Shown: piece after piece, positions 30,801 through 38,800 of the stretch
How positions within the stretch are numbered: the first letter of the stretch is position 1
Layout of the letters: each line of letters begins with the position of its first letter
The notes under the pieces: model-generated
Told to the model about the DNA's origin: nothing
What the model saw: the letters and a program-made list of their open reading frames with translations, nothing else
The model's database searches: none
Assembly: GCF_024362695.1 (NCBI RefSeq)
Contig: NC_065425.1
Coordinates: forward strand, 6,391,001 to 6,455,000
Direction: 5' to 3'
Length of the DNA stretch: 64,000 nt
Source of the DNA: Pectinophora gossypiella
Taxonomy: Eukaryota; Arthropoda; Insecta; Lepidoptera; Gelechiidae
Program-made: the position numbers and the translations under genes

Positions 30801-33170
30801 TTTTGGAGTCATACCTTAGTGGCCGCGTTCAGAGGGTTGATGTGCATGGCTGCAGATCGTGTGGATCTAACGTCACTATAGGCGTCCCGCAGGGCTCAAT
30901 TCTAGGTCCATTTCTATTCCTAGTTTACATAAACGACCTACCTAGTCTTGTAAAACATGAGGTGGTGCTGTTTGCAGATGATACCTCCTTACTTTTTAAA
31001 GTAAAGAGACGACAAGATTCCTTTGACGATGTAAACAACGCCATTTCAGAGGTAGTGGATTGGTTTACTGTAAACAACCTGCTACTTAATGAAAATAAAA
31101 CAAAATATGTTTATTTTACGTTATCGAATGTTAGTAGGCCCCTCGATTCTATTATTGTAAAAAATAAGGAATTGGACCTCACGGATACTGCTGTATTTTT
31201 GGGAATTACTTTGGACGCTAAGTTGCAATGGAGTCCTCATATTGATAAGTTGTCCAAAAGGCTCAGCTCAGCAGCATTCGCGGTCAAAAAAATTCGTTTA
31301 ATAACCGATGTAGAAACCGCGCGATTAGTTTATTTTGCCTACTTCCACAGTCTAATGTCGTACGGCATCTTGCTGTGGGGTCATGCTGCAGATATGAACA
31401 GCATTTTTGTTCTGCAAAAGCGAGCCATTCGGGCGATTTACAAATTGGGACCCAAGATGTCACTTAGAAATAAATTTAAAGAAATTAATATTTTAACTTT
31501 GGCATCACAATATATCTTTGAAAACCTAATATATGTAAAAAAACATATAGGATTATTTGCAAAAAATAGCGATCGGCACATTGTTAATACCAGGAATAAA
31601 AATAAACTTGCTTTACAAGTCAGTCGATTACATAAGATTACTAAATCTTTTAAGGGGCAATGTATACGTTTTTACAATAAGATTCCCATTGACATTCAGA
31701 ATTTGCCTTTCAACTGTTTTAAGACAGTAGTTAAACAAAAACTTTACAAAAAAGGTTATTATAAAGTTAGTGATTATTTAGAAGATATGAATGCATGGGA
31801 TTAACTGTCTGAGAACTGATATTAGGCAGCTAAATTACTCAATTGTATACCAATATTTTATGTTTATTTTTATTTTTTTAAAGAACGTCTAGGGCCCTGT
31901 GCCGAGGTTTTTCTTGCAGCTTCTTTTCCCCGGCTATACAGGTTGTGAGAAGCTGCAGTAGTTTTAGGCGGATGAGACGTTCGTTATGTAAAATTGACGA
32001 TTCAAAGTGTAACTATGTTACCTACTGAATAAAGATATTTTTGAATTTGAATTTATTTAAACATTTCAATGTAGGTAAAGTTATTTCAATTGTATAACAT
32101 TGTTTGTTGTATAATTATCTATCAGCAAGTTATCAGTTATATAATTAACAAAGTATTTAGTTGAATTAATTTACTTCATAGATTTACTTTATAGTCTTGA
32201 ATATCAATTATACTGCATAGTATGAAATAAATAACAAAGATACCAATACACTAAATAGTATATTTTCAAAAGTCATTAAATACTTACATTTCTTTCTGAC
32301 AAACATATCACTGCCAGGTTCTCTTGTAACAATGCACGGCCAAAATGGATAAGTCCCCATACGCGCCCATGCTAAGTCGCCAACCTGATATGCACATTTC
32401 GCTTCCAAATCAAACAAATCACTTTTAGACAGTGTAGTTTTAACTTCAGTACTCTCTTTCTTTTTCTTCTTGTTCCCATCAAAGTCCAAAGTCTTCACAA
32501 CAGACGATGTATCCAAATATCCATTCTGAGGCTTGGAAATATTTCCATTCAAATTGTACTTCTCTGAAGATCTCTCCAATACAATATTCAAATGACTGTT
32601 AGATTTACTACGTACTGGTGAAAAAATATTTTTAATTAAAGTTATGGTTTCTTCCTTCTCCTTTTCCTTTGTTTGAATAAGATCTTTTCGAATGTACACT
32701 TTAGAAAATTTCTTTGCAGGTGAAGGAGATATATTGTTTTTATCTTCAGAACTAAAACGACTCAAGGACATGTTCGCATTGTAAATATTCTCTATTTGAT
32801 TTTCCAAATTCCTTTCTAATGATATAACTTTTGGAGATTCAGGTTTTATAGGAGAATTAGAAGCATGCATTTTATATGCAGGTGATGGGGACTTGACGGG
32901 AGTCCGTTCTACTTTAGGAGATTTAAGAATATTCGTAACAACTTTCTCCGTATCACAGAAGTCATTGTCAGTCTTGAGCCGACGAGCTCGGCCATAGCGG
33001 CTAGTGCTTGACCCACCCCCATTAGTAATGGGAGATGTTACCCGGGCTGTCAATGTAGTCTCCAACTCACGTTCCACCAAAGACCGTTTCTTTGGTTTAG
33101 GTTTACCACCTGTTGAAGTACTATCCATGGTTGAATCATCTGCACTCATGTTGTCCTCAGGTTCATCCAT
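18433..33170 (-). CDS. NSD: NSD-type histone H3K36 methyltransferase, 12 exons, 2227 aa
   Basis: Chromatin enzyme that by family methylates histone H3 lysine 36 in the nucleus. Exons in transcript order: 33170-32288, 30084-29942, 29795-25696, 23314-23102, 22640-22492, 22222-22127, 21927-21729, 21469-21321, 20950-20794, 20324-20225, 19445-19335, 18816-18433. All junctions are GT-AG and the phases agree throughout (6684 nt including stop). Domain order: PWWP1 (about residues 270-330), long acidic low-complexity region (about 345-1400), PHD1-PHD4 (about 1410-1765), PWWP2 (about 1768-1830), AWS (about 1905-1950), SET (about 1950-2075), post-SET (about 2080-2095), basic tail. This is the NSD1/2/3 and insect NSD/Mes-4 architecture. 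No C-terminal PHD5/C5HCH module, as in vertebrate NSDs, follows the post-SET. The start ATG has an in-frame TAG upstream and no other ATG between. The gene is divergent from the zinc-finger gene starting at 35416. Confidence 0.9.
18868..19315 (+). mobile_element. SINE family A in NSD intron 11, interrupted
   Basis: Head and B box at 18868-18977 (GGTTCGAATCCC), tail at 19153-19315 (ACCCTGACACCAGGG). The middle, about 18978-19152, begins AATCAGAAATCATTTATTCG and looks like the reversed 3' end of a LINE. The tail ends about 20 bp from the exon 11 donor. Confidence 0.8.
19335..21469 (-). CDS. NSD: NSD exons 8-11: AWS end, SET and post-SET catalytic core
   Basis: Exon 8 (21469-21321): TECGPTCRAGELCQNRAFEK, then VPYRTPHRGWGL. 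The RGWGL loop belongs to the cofactor site. Exon 9 (20950-20794): GQFVIEYVGELIDEEEFRRR, FLTLDKERMIDAGPKGN. Exon 10 (20324-20225): RFMNHCCEPNCETQKW, the NHCxPNC motif that closes the SAM site and binds zinc. Exon 11 (19445-19335): TEVTFNYNLEC with the catalytic-region tyrosine, and CMCGAKRCSGYIG, the post-SET CxCxxxxC zinc loop. All SET landmarks are present, so the enzyme should be active. Confidence 0.92.
19457..19846 (-). pseudogene. LINE reverse-transcriptase C-terminal fragment in NSD intron 10
   Basis: A minus-strand frame with RTQVGRCKDNLCRWG, KAHLLCCPKCPNTCTIKDLY and ATDNAVSVANI. This is the cysteine-knuckle region found at the C-terminus of many insect non-LTR ORF2 proteins. It is not an NSD exon: the exon 10 to exon 11 junction reads through without it. 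Confidence 0.7.
19848..20215. mobile_element. Dispersed AT-rich element M8 in NSD intron 10
   Basis: Blocks GATAAATTATGAAATTCTGA, TATGACGTCACAG, TCGTGTTTTGACGTTTAG and TTGGAAACTAGCC recur inverted at 61246-61505. Related sequence is present at 58625-58868. Confidence 0.65.
20462..20700. repeat. LINE 3' tail and MITE-like M9 in NSD intron 9
   Basis: 20462-20500 is an AAATC repeat then ATACTTTATTGCACAGAAC, a LINE 3' end in minus orientation. 20570-20700 has GACTTTGACCAATAGCCGTA, GACGTAGATAGCATTCGCTG and an inverted GTCTATTGGTCGAAAC. The same block is at 62750-62900. Confidence 0.65.
20982..21126 (-). mobile_element. SINE family A fragment in NSD intron 8
   Basis: The tail half only (CACGATAG-type tail to GTTGGTCCCGGTCACTAC) on the minus strand. 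It begins about 30 bp from the exon 9 acceptor. Confidence 0.8.
21606..21720. mobile_element. MITE M1 fragment beside the NSD exon 7 donor
   Basis: The right arm survives: AAACTCAAAATCATAGTCCG, CATTACAGTGTCACTGACAC, then GCTATA. Its end is about seven bases from the donor GT at 21727-21728. Smaller M1 pieces lie at 13369-13465 and at 60799-60815, the latter 16 bases after the ZAD-ZNF exon 9 donor. Confidence 0.75.
21729..22222 (-). CDS. NSD: NSD exons 6-7: linker and start of AWS
   Basis: Exon 6 (22222-22127, 96 bp) codes a helical linker (KIDEAFTKAMEHAQRAFEIL) typical of the region between PWWP2 and AWS. Exon 7 (21927-21729, 199 bp) has YVKLKVNRPCGSLYG and then the cysteine-rich AWS motif QCECNPDEEEPCGPYSHCLN, whose cysteines bind zinc ahead of the SET fold. 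The donor AATAG|GTGAGT at 21728 is only about seven bases from the end of an inserted MITE. Confidence 0.88.
22492..23314 (-). CDS. NSD: NSD exons 4-5: PHD4 and PWWP2
   Basis: Exon 4 (23314-23102, 213 bp) codes PHD4: CFICALGGTLICCEYC, then SFHADC and MCEDCETG, a full C4HC3 set. It then runs into PWWP2 with YGEMVWVKLGHYR. Exon 5 (22640-22492, 149 bp) continues WWPGIVLHP, EFVVRFFGQYDHYWVNRGRV and VFPFQEG, the second PWWP module. Junctions are phase 2, 2 and 1 and all read through. Intron 4 (22641-23101) has no clear mobile element. Confidence 0.9.
23448..25612. mobile_element. 2165-bp foldback-type DNA element filling NSD intron 3
   Basis: Perfect terminal inverted repeats: TAAAGGAGATCATCGG at 23448 and its complement ending at 25612. 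Both arms are built from ~140-180-bp subrepeats, each with a GTGCCGGCCA block, CTATGGCACCAAACGT and TATGACCATTATTTTGGCTT. They are direct in the left arm (23490-24190) and inverted in the right arm (24830-25590). The middle (about 24200-24800) is unique and has no ORF. The element makes up about 91% of the 2381-bp intron. The target duplication is unclear (TTAA/TTAC at the edges). Confidence 0.85.
25696..29795 (-). CDS. NSD: NSD exon 3: giant acidic linker plus PHD1-PHD3
   Basis: A single 4100-bp exon coding about residues 343-1708. The first ~1060 residues are Ser/Asp/Glu/Asn-rich with no recognisable fold. They include several basic KKRK-type clusters that could be nuclear localisation signals. 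PHD1 starts at CEICETTSNLVKCKGC with HVEC (about residue 1436). Its last CxxC (FKCKNC, about residue 1569) comes only after a ~130-residue charged insert holding a GRKKKKKPRGRRP run. PHD2 begins CFVCKAS, and PHD3 includes RCVRCPATYH and CPRHYEH, close to vertebrate NSD PHD2/PHD3. The exon ends in phase 2 at AG|GTGAGT. The clean 4.1-kb frame shows it is under coding constraint. Confidence 0.9.
29942..30084 (-). CDS. NSD: NSD exon 2: second half of PWWP1
   Basis: 143 bp, phase 1 to 0. The peptide LFGRIERDMIHVTFFGDN completes the PWWP fold; the HVxFFGD strand is typical of the domain. The acceptor is CTTCCAG and the donor is GAG|GTATAT. The intron 1 retrotransposon lies a short distance upstream of this acceptor. 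Confidence 0.85.
30100..32057 (+). mobile_element. 5'-truncated non-LTR retrotransposon (Jockey/CR1-like) with intact RT frame, in NSD intron 1
   Basis: The element lies antisense to NSD and fills most of the 2.2-kb intron 1. It contains an uninterrupted RT frame, a 3' UTR with GGCTATACAGGTTGTGAGAA and AATAAAGATATTTTTGAATT, and a GAATTT-type repeat tail near 32050. The endonuclease domain is absent, as expected for 5' truncation during target-primed reverse transcription. The 5' boundary is uncertain (somewhere between 30087 and 30215). Confidence 0.85.
30203..31804 (+). CDS. Reverse transcriptase of the intron 1 LINE (533 codons, N-terminally truncated)
   Basis: RT motifs in order: NFRPISILPTLSKIFEKIL (about residues 100-118), motif A CDLSKAFDCV (about 169), motif B GVPQGSILGPFLFLVYINDL (about 230-250), motif C FADDTSLLF (about 256). 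A C-terminal domain with YGILLWGHAADMNSIFVLQK and KRAIRAIY follows. The catalytic aspartates in motif A and the FADD box are intact, with no frameshift or stop. There is no endonuclease domain, so it cannot be autonomous. It belongs to the Jockey/CR1 superclade; exact clade not settled. Confidence 0.9.
   Translation: MYAQSLVREHIDTSKVDKLTFTHVSPRDVLRAFKSLEIKKTADLHGLSVKVINSVIDCIAPYLSCIFNKCVDNGVFPDLMKHSKVIPLFKAGSTSDPTNFRPISILPTLSKIFEKILLLQLLQHFNLNNLMSNKQFGFTKGRSTTDAGVELINHVFQAWEESKDAIGVFCDLSKAFDCVCHDILIAKLRHYGITDNAIALLESYLSGRVQRVDVHGCRSCGSNVTIGVPQGSILGPFLFLVYINDLPSLVKHEVVLFADDTSLLFKVKRRQDSFDDVNNAISEVVDWFTVNNLLLNENKTKYVYFTLSNVSRPLDSIIVKNKELDLTDTAVFLGITLDAKLQWSPHIDKLSKRLSSAAFAVKKIRLITDVETARLVYFAYFHSLMSYGILLWGHAADMNSIFVLQKRAIRAIYKLGPKMSLRNKFKEINILTLASQYIFENLIYVKKHIGLFAKNSDRHIVNTRNKNKLALQVSRLHKITKSFKGQCIRFYNKIPIDIQNLPFNCFKTVVKQKLYKKGYYKVSDYLEDMNAWD
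32288..33170 (-). CDS. NSD: NSD exon 1: N-terminus and first half of PWWP1
   Basis: Codes residues 1-294 plus one base (phase 1). It starts MDEPEDNMSADDSTMD and is rich in Ser, Lys and SP dipeptides (for example VKSPSPAYK), a low-complexity basic N-terminus. Near the end it enters PWWP1 with VGDLAWARMGTYPFWPCIV, the hydrophobic and aromatic core that binds methylated nucleosomal DNA in this family. The donor AAAT|GTAAGT is at 32287. Confidence 0.88.
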
Positions 33171-35415
33171 TCTAACCCAAATTAAATGTTCAGAGGCAAT
33201 GTTCAGCTTCTGACGTAACTACGCGGACATCGCGCTATAATCAAAATGTATCTAAAAATTTAAAACAATCTTACGTTTTTCTGAATAATAAAATGAGAAA
33301 TATGATACCAAGGTGCTATTATTAGCATGCAATCGTCGAATAACCGCTACGTATCAGATCTGAAACAAAAGAATCGAAATGAAGTTCAGTATCACAGGCT
33401 AAATAGGTTATTTAATTATTTGCACAAAAAGTCACATATTGTCGCCGTGCTAAGCAAATTTTATGAATTACAAATTAATGTATCGACTCACCAAACAATT
33501 ATGCCGATTCATTACTTCATGAAGGGTAATTTGCACTTTAGAAAGCCGGAATAAATGTAATTTTCTCTTGACATTTGCAACCATACAAAATCGAAAACTT
33601 GGTTTCCTTTTTTACAAGCCACCTGTAATATTTATAAATGTTCCAAAACACTTTTCTTGAAGAATTCGTTTCACAGATACAAGAACATTAACGAGAAATT
33701 GCAGCGTTCAAATATCGTTCTAGCAAAGTCCTATTTTATTACGAGACAGGACCCTAGTAAAGAGTCACACACACGCCATGATATTTTCATCACGCTCGAA
33801 TATCACTACACTTAACTTTTCAGCACTCTTGCTGCTTCCTCTAACGTAATCACAAGTAATCTTCATATCCCAACATTAAACTCGTATTATTTCTATTTAA
33901 TTTTAGAAAATCAAAAGAAATTAAGTTCAACGACGCCTAGTACCGCGAAAACCGACCTACACATAATGTCAATGTGTGTGTACGTGTGCTGATGGAACCA
34001 CACACACACACTCACACACACTCACAAACGTACAATATTGCGGCACACTCACATTTGTTTGTATCTTGGTTTGTATCACTTATTCAGCCTCTCTGCGTGT
34101 ATGGTTCAATGTCTTCGGTCGTTTTTAGGGTTCCCCTACGATTTATAAAAGTTCGCGGATTAATAAGTTCTAACTGGACATTTGCAACAAGATAAATATA
34201 TGTATATTTTTTTACTTTATTTTATTTATTTATTTATTTTCCATTCCGGGTAATGATATTTATCGACTTCCTGTGTCTGAAGAAATATTTTGAACCTTTT
34301 TATTTATTGAAAAAAAAAACTGAGCTCTTTTTAAAAACTTCTTCAAATCTTCTTTCATATATATTGATGAATTTTTATTTTTAAGAAATTAAATTGATCA
34401 CAGTATAAAAAGTCACACACAGCCAAGTGTGAGTCTACTTGCGCTCAGAATGTTTTTATACGTATCTTTATTTTTTACCCTTCGCTGTTGAAACTGCTCG
34501 GGGCAGGAGATCTATGGAGACGCTTGAGATAAAGGGTGCATGATCCACGTTCTTGGTCACTTCTGGTTCAGCGCATTTCTCTGGTCATACAGTAAGGGAA
34601 CGCTGCCAGTTTGATGGTTACGTTTGAGCCGGAAATGATCCGGGAGGACTTAAAAGAAGTGAAGAGAAGCTTGTTGCTAAATAAGGTTTGTTCTTTGGCG
34701 AAGCTTGTGTGGATTTCATTGACTGTATTGAATTATTATTATTTAGTTTATTTTTTATTAAATGACAAATTATTAACGTATTTTACAAATATACCTATAT
34801 ATCTTGTAAGGTTATATGCAACGGAACCCTCCTCGGTGCGCGAGTCCGACTTGCACTATTTTTTTTTATCAGTCAGTGACTCTTTTTAAATTAAAGTTTT
34901 TCGGTAATTATCGGCTTTTATTTAGCGTTTTGCTATTAGATGGATTTCGGAGCCCGCTAGCCATCCCAAGCATTTAAGACGATTTTTGTATTATTTTTTA
35001 TTATCATCAATATGGATACAGTTTGGTCGGAAGACATTCGCGAGTATTCAATAAACAAAGTGTATCTGCTTATTTTCGCTTCGTGCCAGGAAGCCGCTTC
35101 ATAACTCGAAAGTTATGCGGACTTTTGAGTTAATTCGTTTGGGGTTCGGAGTAGGAGTCTACTCCGAGGGTGGGGCTTAGGTTTCATCATCATCACCTTT
35201 CATCATTTCATTAATCATCAAGAAAAAAAATACGTAAGACATGGCTGTATGGGCATAGTTTCCTTTGCCTTACCCTTCGGGGAAAACCAAAACAAAAAGA
35301 AATGCCTATGGTGTGTTTGCTTGCTTGCTTTTGCGGTTGTTGTCTGACGAGATTTTTAAGTACTTTTACAATAATACAATTAATATTTTCCGAAATGAGA
35401 TGATAAAATATTGAT
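33171..35415. promoter_or_regulatory. Divergent intergenic region between NSD and ZAD zinc-finger genes
   Basis: 2.2 kb separates the two divergent start codons. It should contain both promoters and 5' UTRs, but I see no diagnostic core motif that I would defend. It includes a CA microsatellite (33995-34030), an ATTT run (34220-34240) and a fragment with GGAACCCTCCTCGGTGCGCG at 34820-34840 that looks like a dispersed repeat. A repeat-like patch (35140-35215) contains a CATCATCAT run. No ORF here is convincing. Confidence 0.5.
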
Positions 35416-35808
35416 ATGTGGGATTTTAAGGCGTGTACTGTGTGCTTTAGCACGGATTGCAAGTTGTATAAAATTGACAGCGGACAGCTGCAAAAAGAGT
35501 ACTATTTGGTATCGGGACTGGAGGTGCGATTTTGTCATTAATTTATTTGATCAAATTGCTTAGTTACCTATGTTTTTTTTATAATGTAAACATAACAAGT
35601 CCTAGCCAAATATGATGTTCTTAAGAAATCGTAATAATTAGTAATTTATATAAGTTTTACTGCTTTTTTTCAGGCTGGTGATTCGGTTGGAATACCCCAA
35701 TTTTTATGTGTGGAATGCTCTGCGTATGTGAAACGATTCATGAAATTCCGAGACAAATGTAAAAGGGCACATTTTACTCTGAAAGAACTACTCAAAAGCA
35801 ACAAACAG
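35416..35808 (+). CDS. ZAD zinc-finger gene exons 1-2: ZAD domain
   Basis: Exon 1 (35416-35523, 36 codons): MWDFKACTVCFSTDCKLYKI, with the first CxxC pair. Exon 2 (35674-35808, 45 codons): GIPQFLCVECSAYVKRFMKF, with the second CxxC pair, then RDKCKRAHFTLKELL. The four cysteines and the aromatic PQFLC strand are the ZAD signature. The junction is phase 0 (GAG|GTGCGA, TTTCAG|GCT). The donor is weaker than average. Confidence 0.85.
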
Positions 35809-38800
35809 GTAGAATATTTAATTTCTGCCTCAGTTTTTCATTAGTTTATTTTAATAAAATAAATCTACATAAACATAAGGCGTTTCTGCACTATTCCCGT
35901 TCCGTGTCTGTGAATGACGGATAGTAGAAAATTACCTAGAGAGTAACGAATATTGGATATAATGTTTAAGCTAGGTACCATACAAATAGTTCTATGACCA
36001 CTTCAGATCTGTCATTCATAGACTCAGATTGGATTTGGTTTGGATGTAGTATGAATCAATTTCAAATCAATTTTAGAATCAATTTTGTATGATTATACTA
36101 ATGTATATGTAATATATTTACAAACATCAGTTATTGTGATTTAGTTAAGTACTTACTATTTTTTGTAGGTTTAAAAAGTATCAATCTTTGCTCTGATGAT
36201 CGATACCAGAAAAAATATTTATTATATTTTCTGGTATCCATTACCATGCTGTTTCTTTTCAGATAAGTAAACCAAACCTTGAGGCAATTGACCGTGAACA
36301 CATAGATATTATGCCTAATTTGTCATACTTAAGTCTTGATAAAATTCACTATGAAACAAGTAAATTTAAATGGGACAAACACAACCGGCTAAATGTAATG
36401 ATTGATGATGAAATACCTATATTCCACTGTAGTACACTAGCCTTGGAAAATGAATTTGAAGTGCCTAGAAAAAAGCGGAGATTATCCACAACATCTATTA
36501 AAGTAGAAACTGAAGAATTGTTAAATCATAGTTATGAACATTTGGCAATCAAATCAAGTGAAGATTATGTTGAACAGTCAACATCAAATGCGAATGATGA
36601 TGCAGATTTTTATTTTGATAATGATAATCTTGATAATGATGACAACGAACTAGATACTTACCTACCATGTAAGGAGGAACGTAAAGATAACAATGAGGTA
36701 GATGGTTCCAATTTAGAAGAAGAATATGCAAGTGTGATACCAATATCAATGAAAGAAGCAAGGGCTGTTGTGGAAGTATATAAAATGTTCAGTATGGGCA
36801 AGTTTCGGTGTCAAGTCTGCGACAAATCATTTTATAGTGAGGCTCGTTATAATTCTCACATAAGGATGCATGACCAGGTAAGGTACTGGCTACATTGTGT
36901 CATGTTATGACAAAGTAAGTTGCTCATTTACGTTACATGCCCATGCATGTTAAATATAAAAAAAAGTATAATGCATTCTCTCTTATCTATTATTCTCATA
37001 CCTTTCTATTCAAATTGTGTTTTTCTTTATATTTTCAGCACACCAGTGGAAATTTTATATGTATATTGTGCCATATGTGCTATAAAACTGAGTTCTTGCT
37101 TAAAACACATATGACTGAGAAACATATGTATAAGTATGTGTGTAGAAAATGTCCGGAAGTCAGCTTCGACAGGTGAGTGGTTTATGTACATCCTCTATTC
37201 CTGAAGGGGTACACAGAGGCATATAGTATTTACACCCATTCGTCACCAGCTTTGTCTAGATCCTGTAATAGAAGGAAAACCTAGTGCCGTTACCTGGGTA
37301 CAAAGGCTGGAGACCACATAGAAAAAGAAATCTATCAAAACAACAGCTTATTTATGTATATAACATTGTTCAATGAACTATACTACAATTTGACTTGAAA
37401 ATTCACAAATAAAATGGAAGCATTTGATAAAAAATATCTTTTCAGAATGTCAGCGAAACAGCATTTCATCTGGGCGCACCTACAGAAAGGCAGTAAGAAA
37501 TACGCCAACTGGTACGAGTGTCGGCCAACTTGGCTCTGTAACAAGGGTGGCCGGCGAGTGAAGGGTGTGGCAACCCTCCGTCCAGTAAGGAAGATAAACA
37601 AGTTGCCCGATGACTTCCCCGTATACACTCCTGTGAGCCAGGAGGAACAGTATCAGCTCATTGAAGAGAGGAAGAAGAGCAGGAATTATCTGGAAGCTTC
37701 GTACAAGTGTGAGTTGTGCTACCGAGGGTACAGAGAAGCCAGTACTTACTCAAGGCACATGATTAAACATGACCCGGTAAGTTTGAAGTTATTGTGACCA
37801 ATTTTATAGTGTATCACTTATTGTAACCACCTTTACAACAATTAAATCGAGCCGAGACTACACAAATTTATAATTTTTGTTACACATTCTCTGATAACTG
37901 GTCAACTTTATTTTTTCTTTTCATATCTCTCGCCGATTTCGTGGTAGAGTGTCGAAAAATTCTAAATTATTTATTTGCTCATAAAACATGGTACAATAAA
38001 AGTTTTACAATAAATGTGAGAATCTCATGTTTTGCCGCAATTTGGCCAAGCTAACGCAAAATAATAGTCAATATAATCTTTAAATAGGTACATTACATTG
38101 GTTTTACTAATATCAAAAATATTCAATTTAGTAGGCATGTCAAGTAGCTATAATAGTATTAAACTAGATGTCGCGTGGTTCGCTCGCAGCAAGCTGCTCG
38201 CGTGTACTGTATTAGTTTGAAGCTTTGTATGGCAGCCATCTTGTTTTTCGGCCAGTTTGTTTTTTTTTTTCACCGGCGATAAAATTTGACCAAGATTTAA
38301 ATAGGTCTCGTGAAATCAAAAAAGTTCTAGGTGCTATAGTTTTGCCAGGCCGTAGGGTGTCTCCCTGATGCGGAGCAGTTTTCCAAGATGACGTTCCGAT
38401 CACACCCCTGTACATCATTTTTACACCCGAGACATTTTCATGAAAAACGAAAATTTTGTATGGCGGCCATCTTAATTTTCCGCCATTTTGTTTTTTTTTT
38501 ACCGGCGATAAAATTTGACCAAGATTTGAATAGGTTTTGTGGAAAAAATATTGCTCCAGGTTTTATAGTTTTGCCAGGCCGTAGGGTGTCTCCCTGATGC
38601 GGAGCAGTTTTTCAAGATCGAGCAGTATTGAAATGCTCAACATGACGATCCGATCACATTCCTATACATCATTTTTATCCCCGAGGCATTTTCAGGAAAA
38701 ACGAAAAAATTGTATGGCGGCCATCTTGAATTTCCGCCATTTTGATTTTTTTTCAACGGCAATTAAATTTGACCAAGATTTTAATAGGATTGGTGGGAAA

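Noticed and set aside
33327..33554. 75-codon plus-strand frame upstream of the ZAD-ZNF gene
   Set aside because: No domain or in-frame splice to the ZAD exon; the ZAD start has its own upstream stop.
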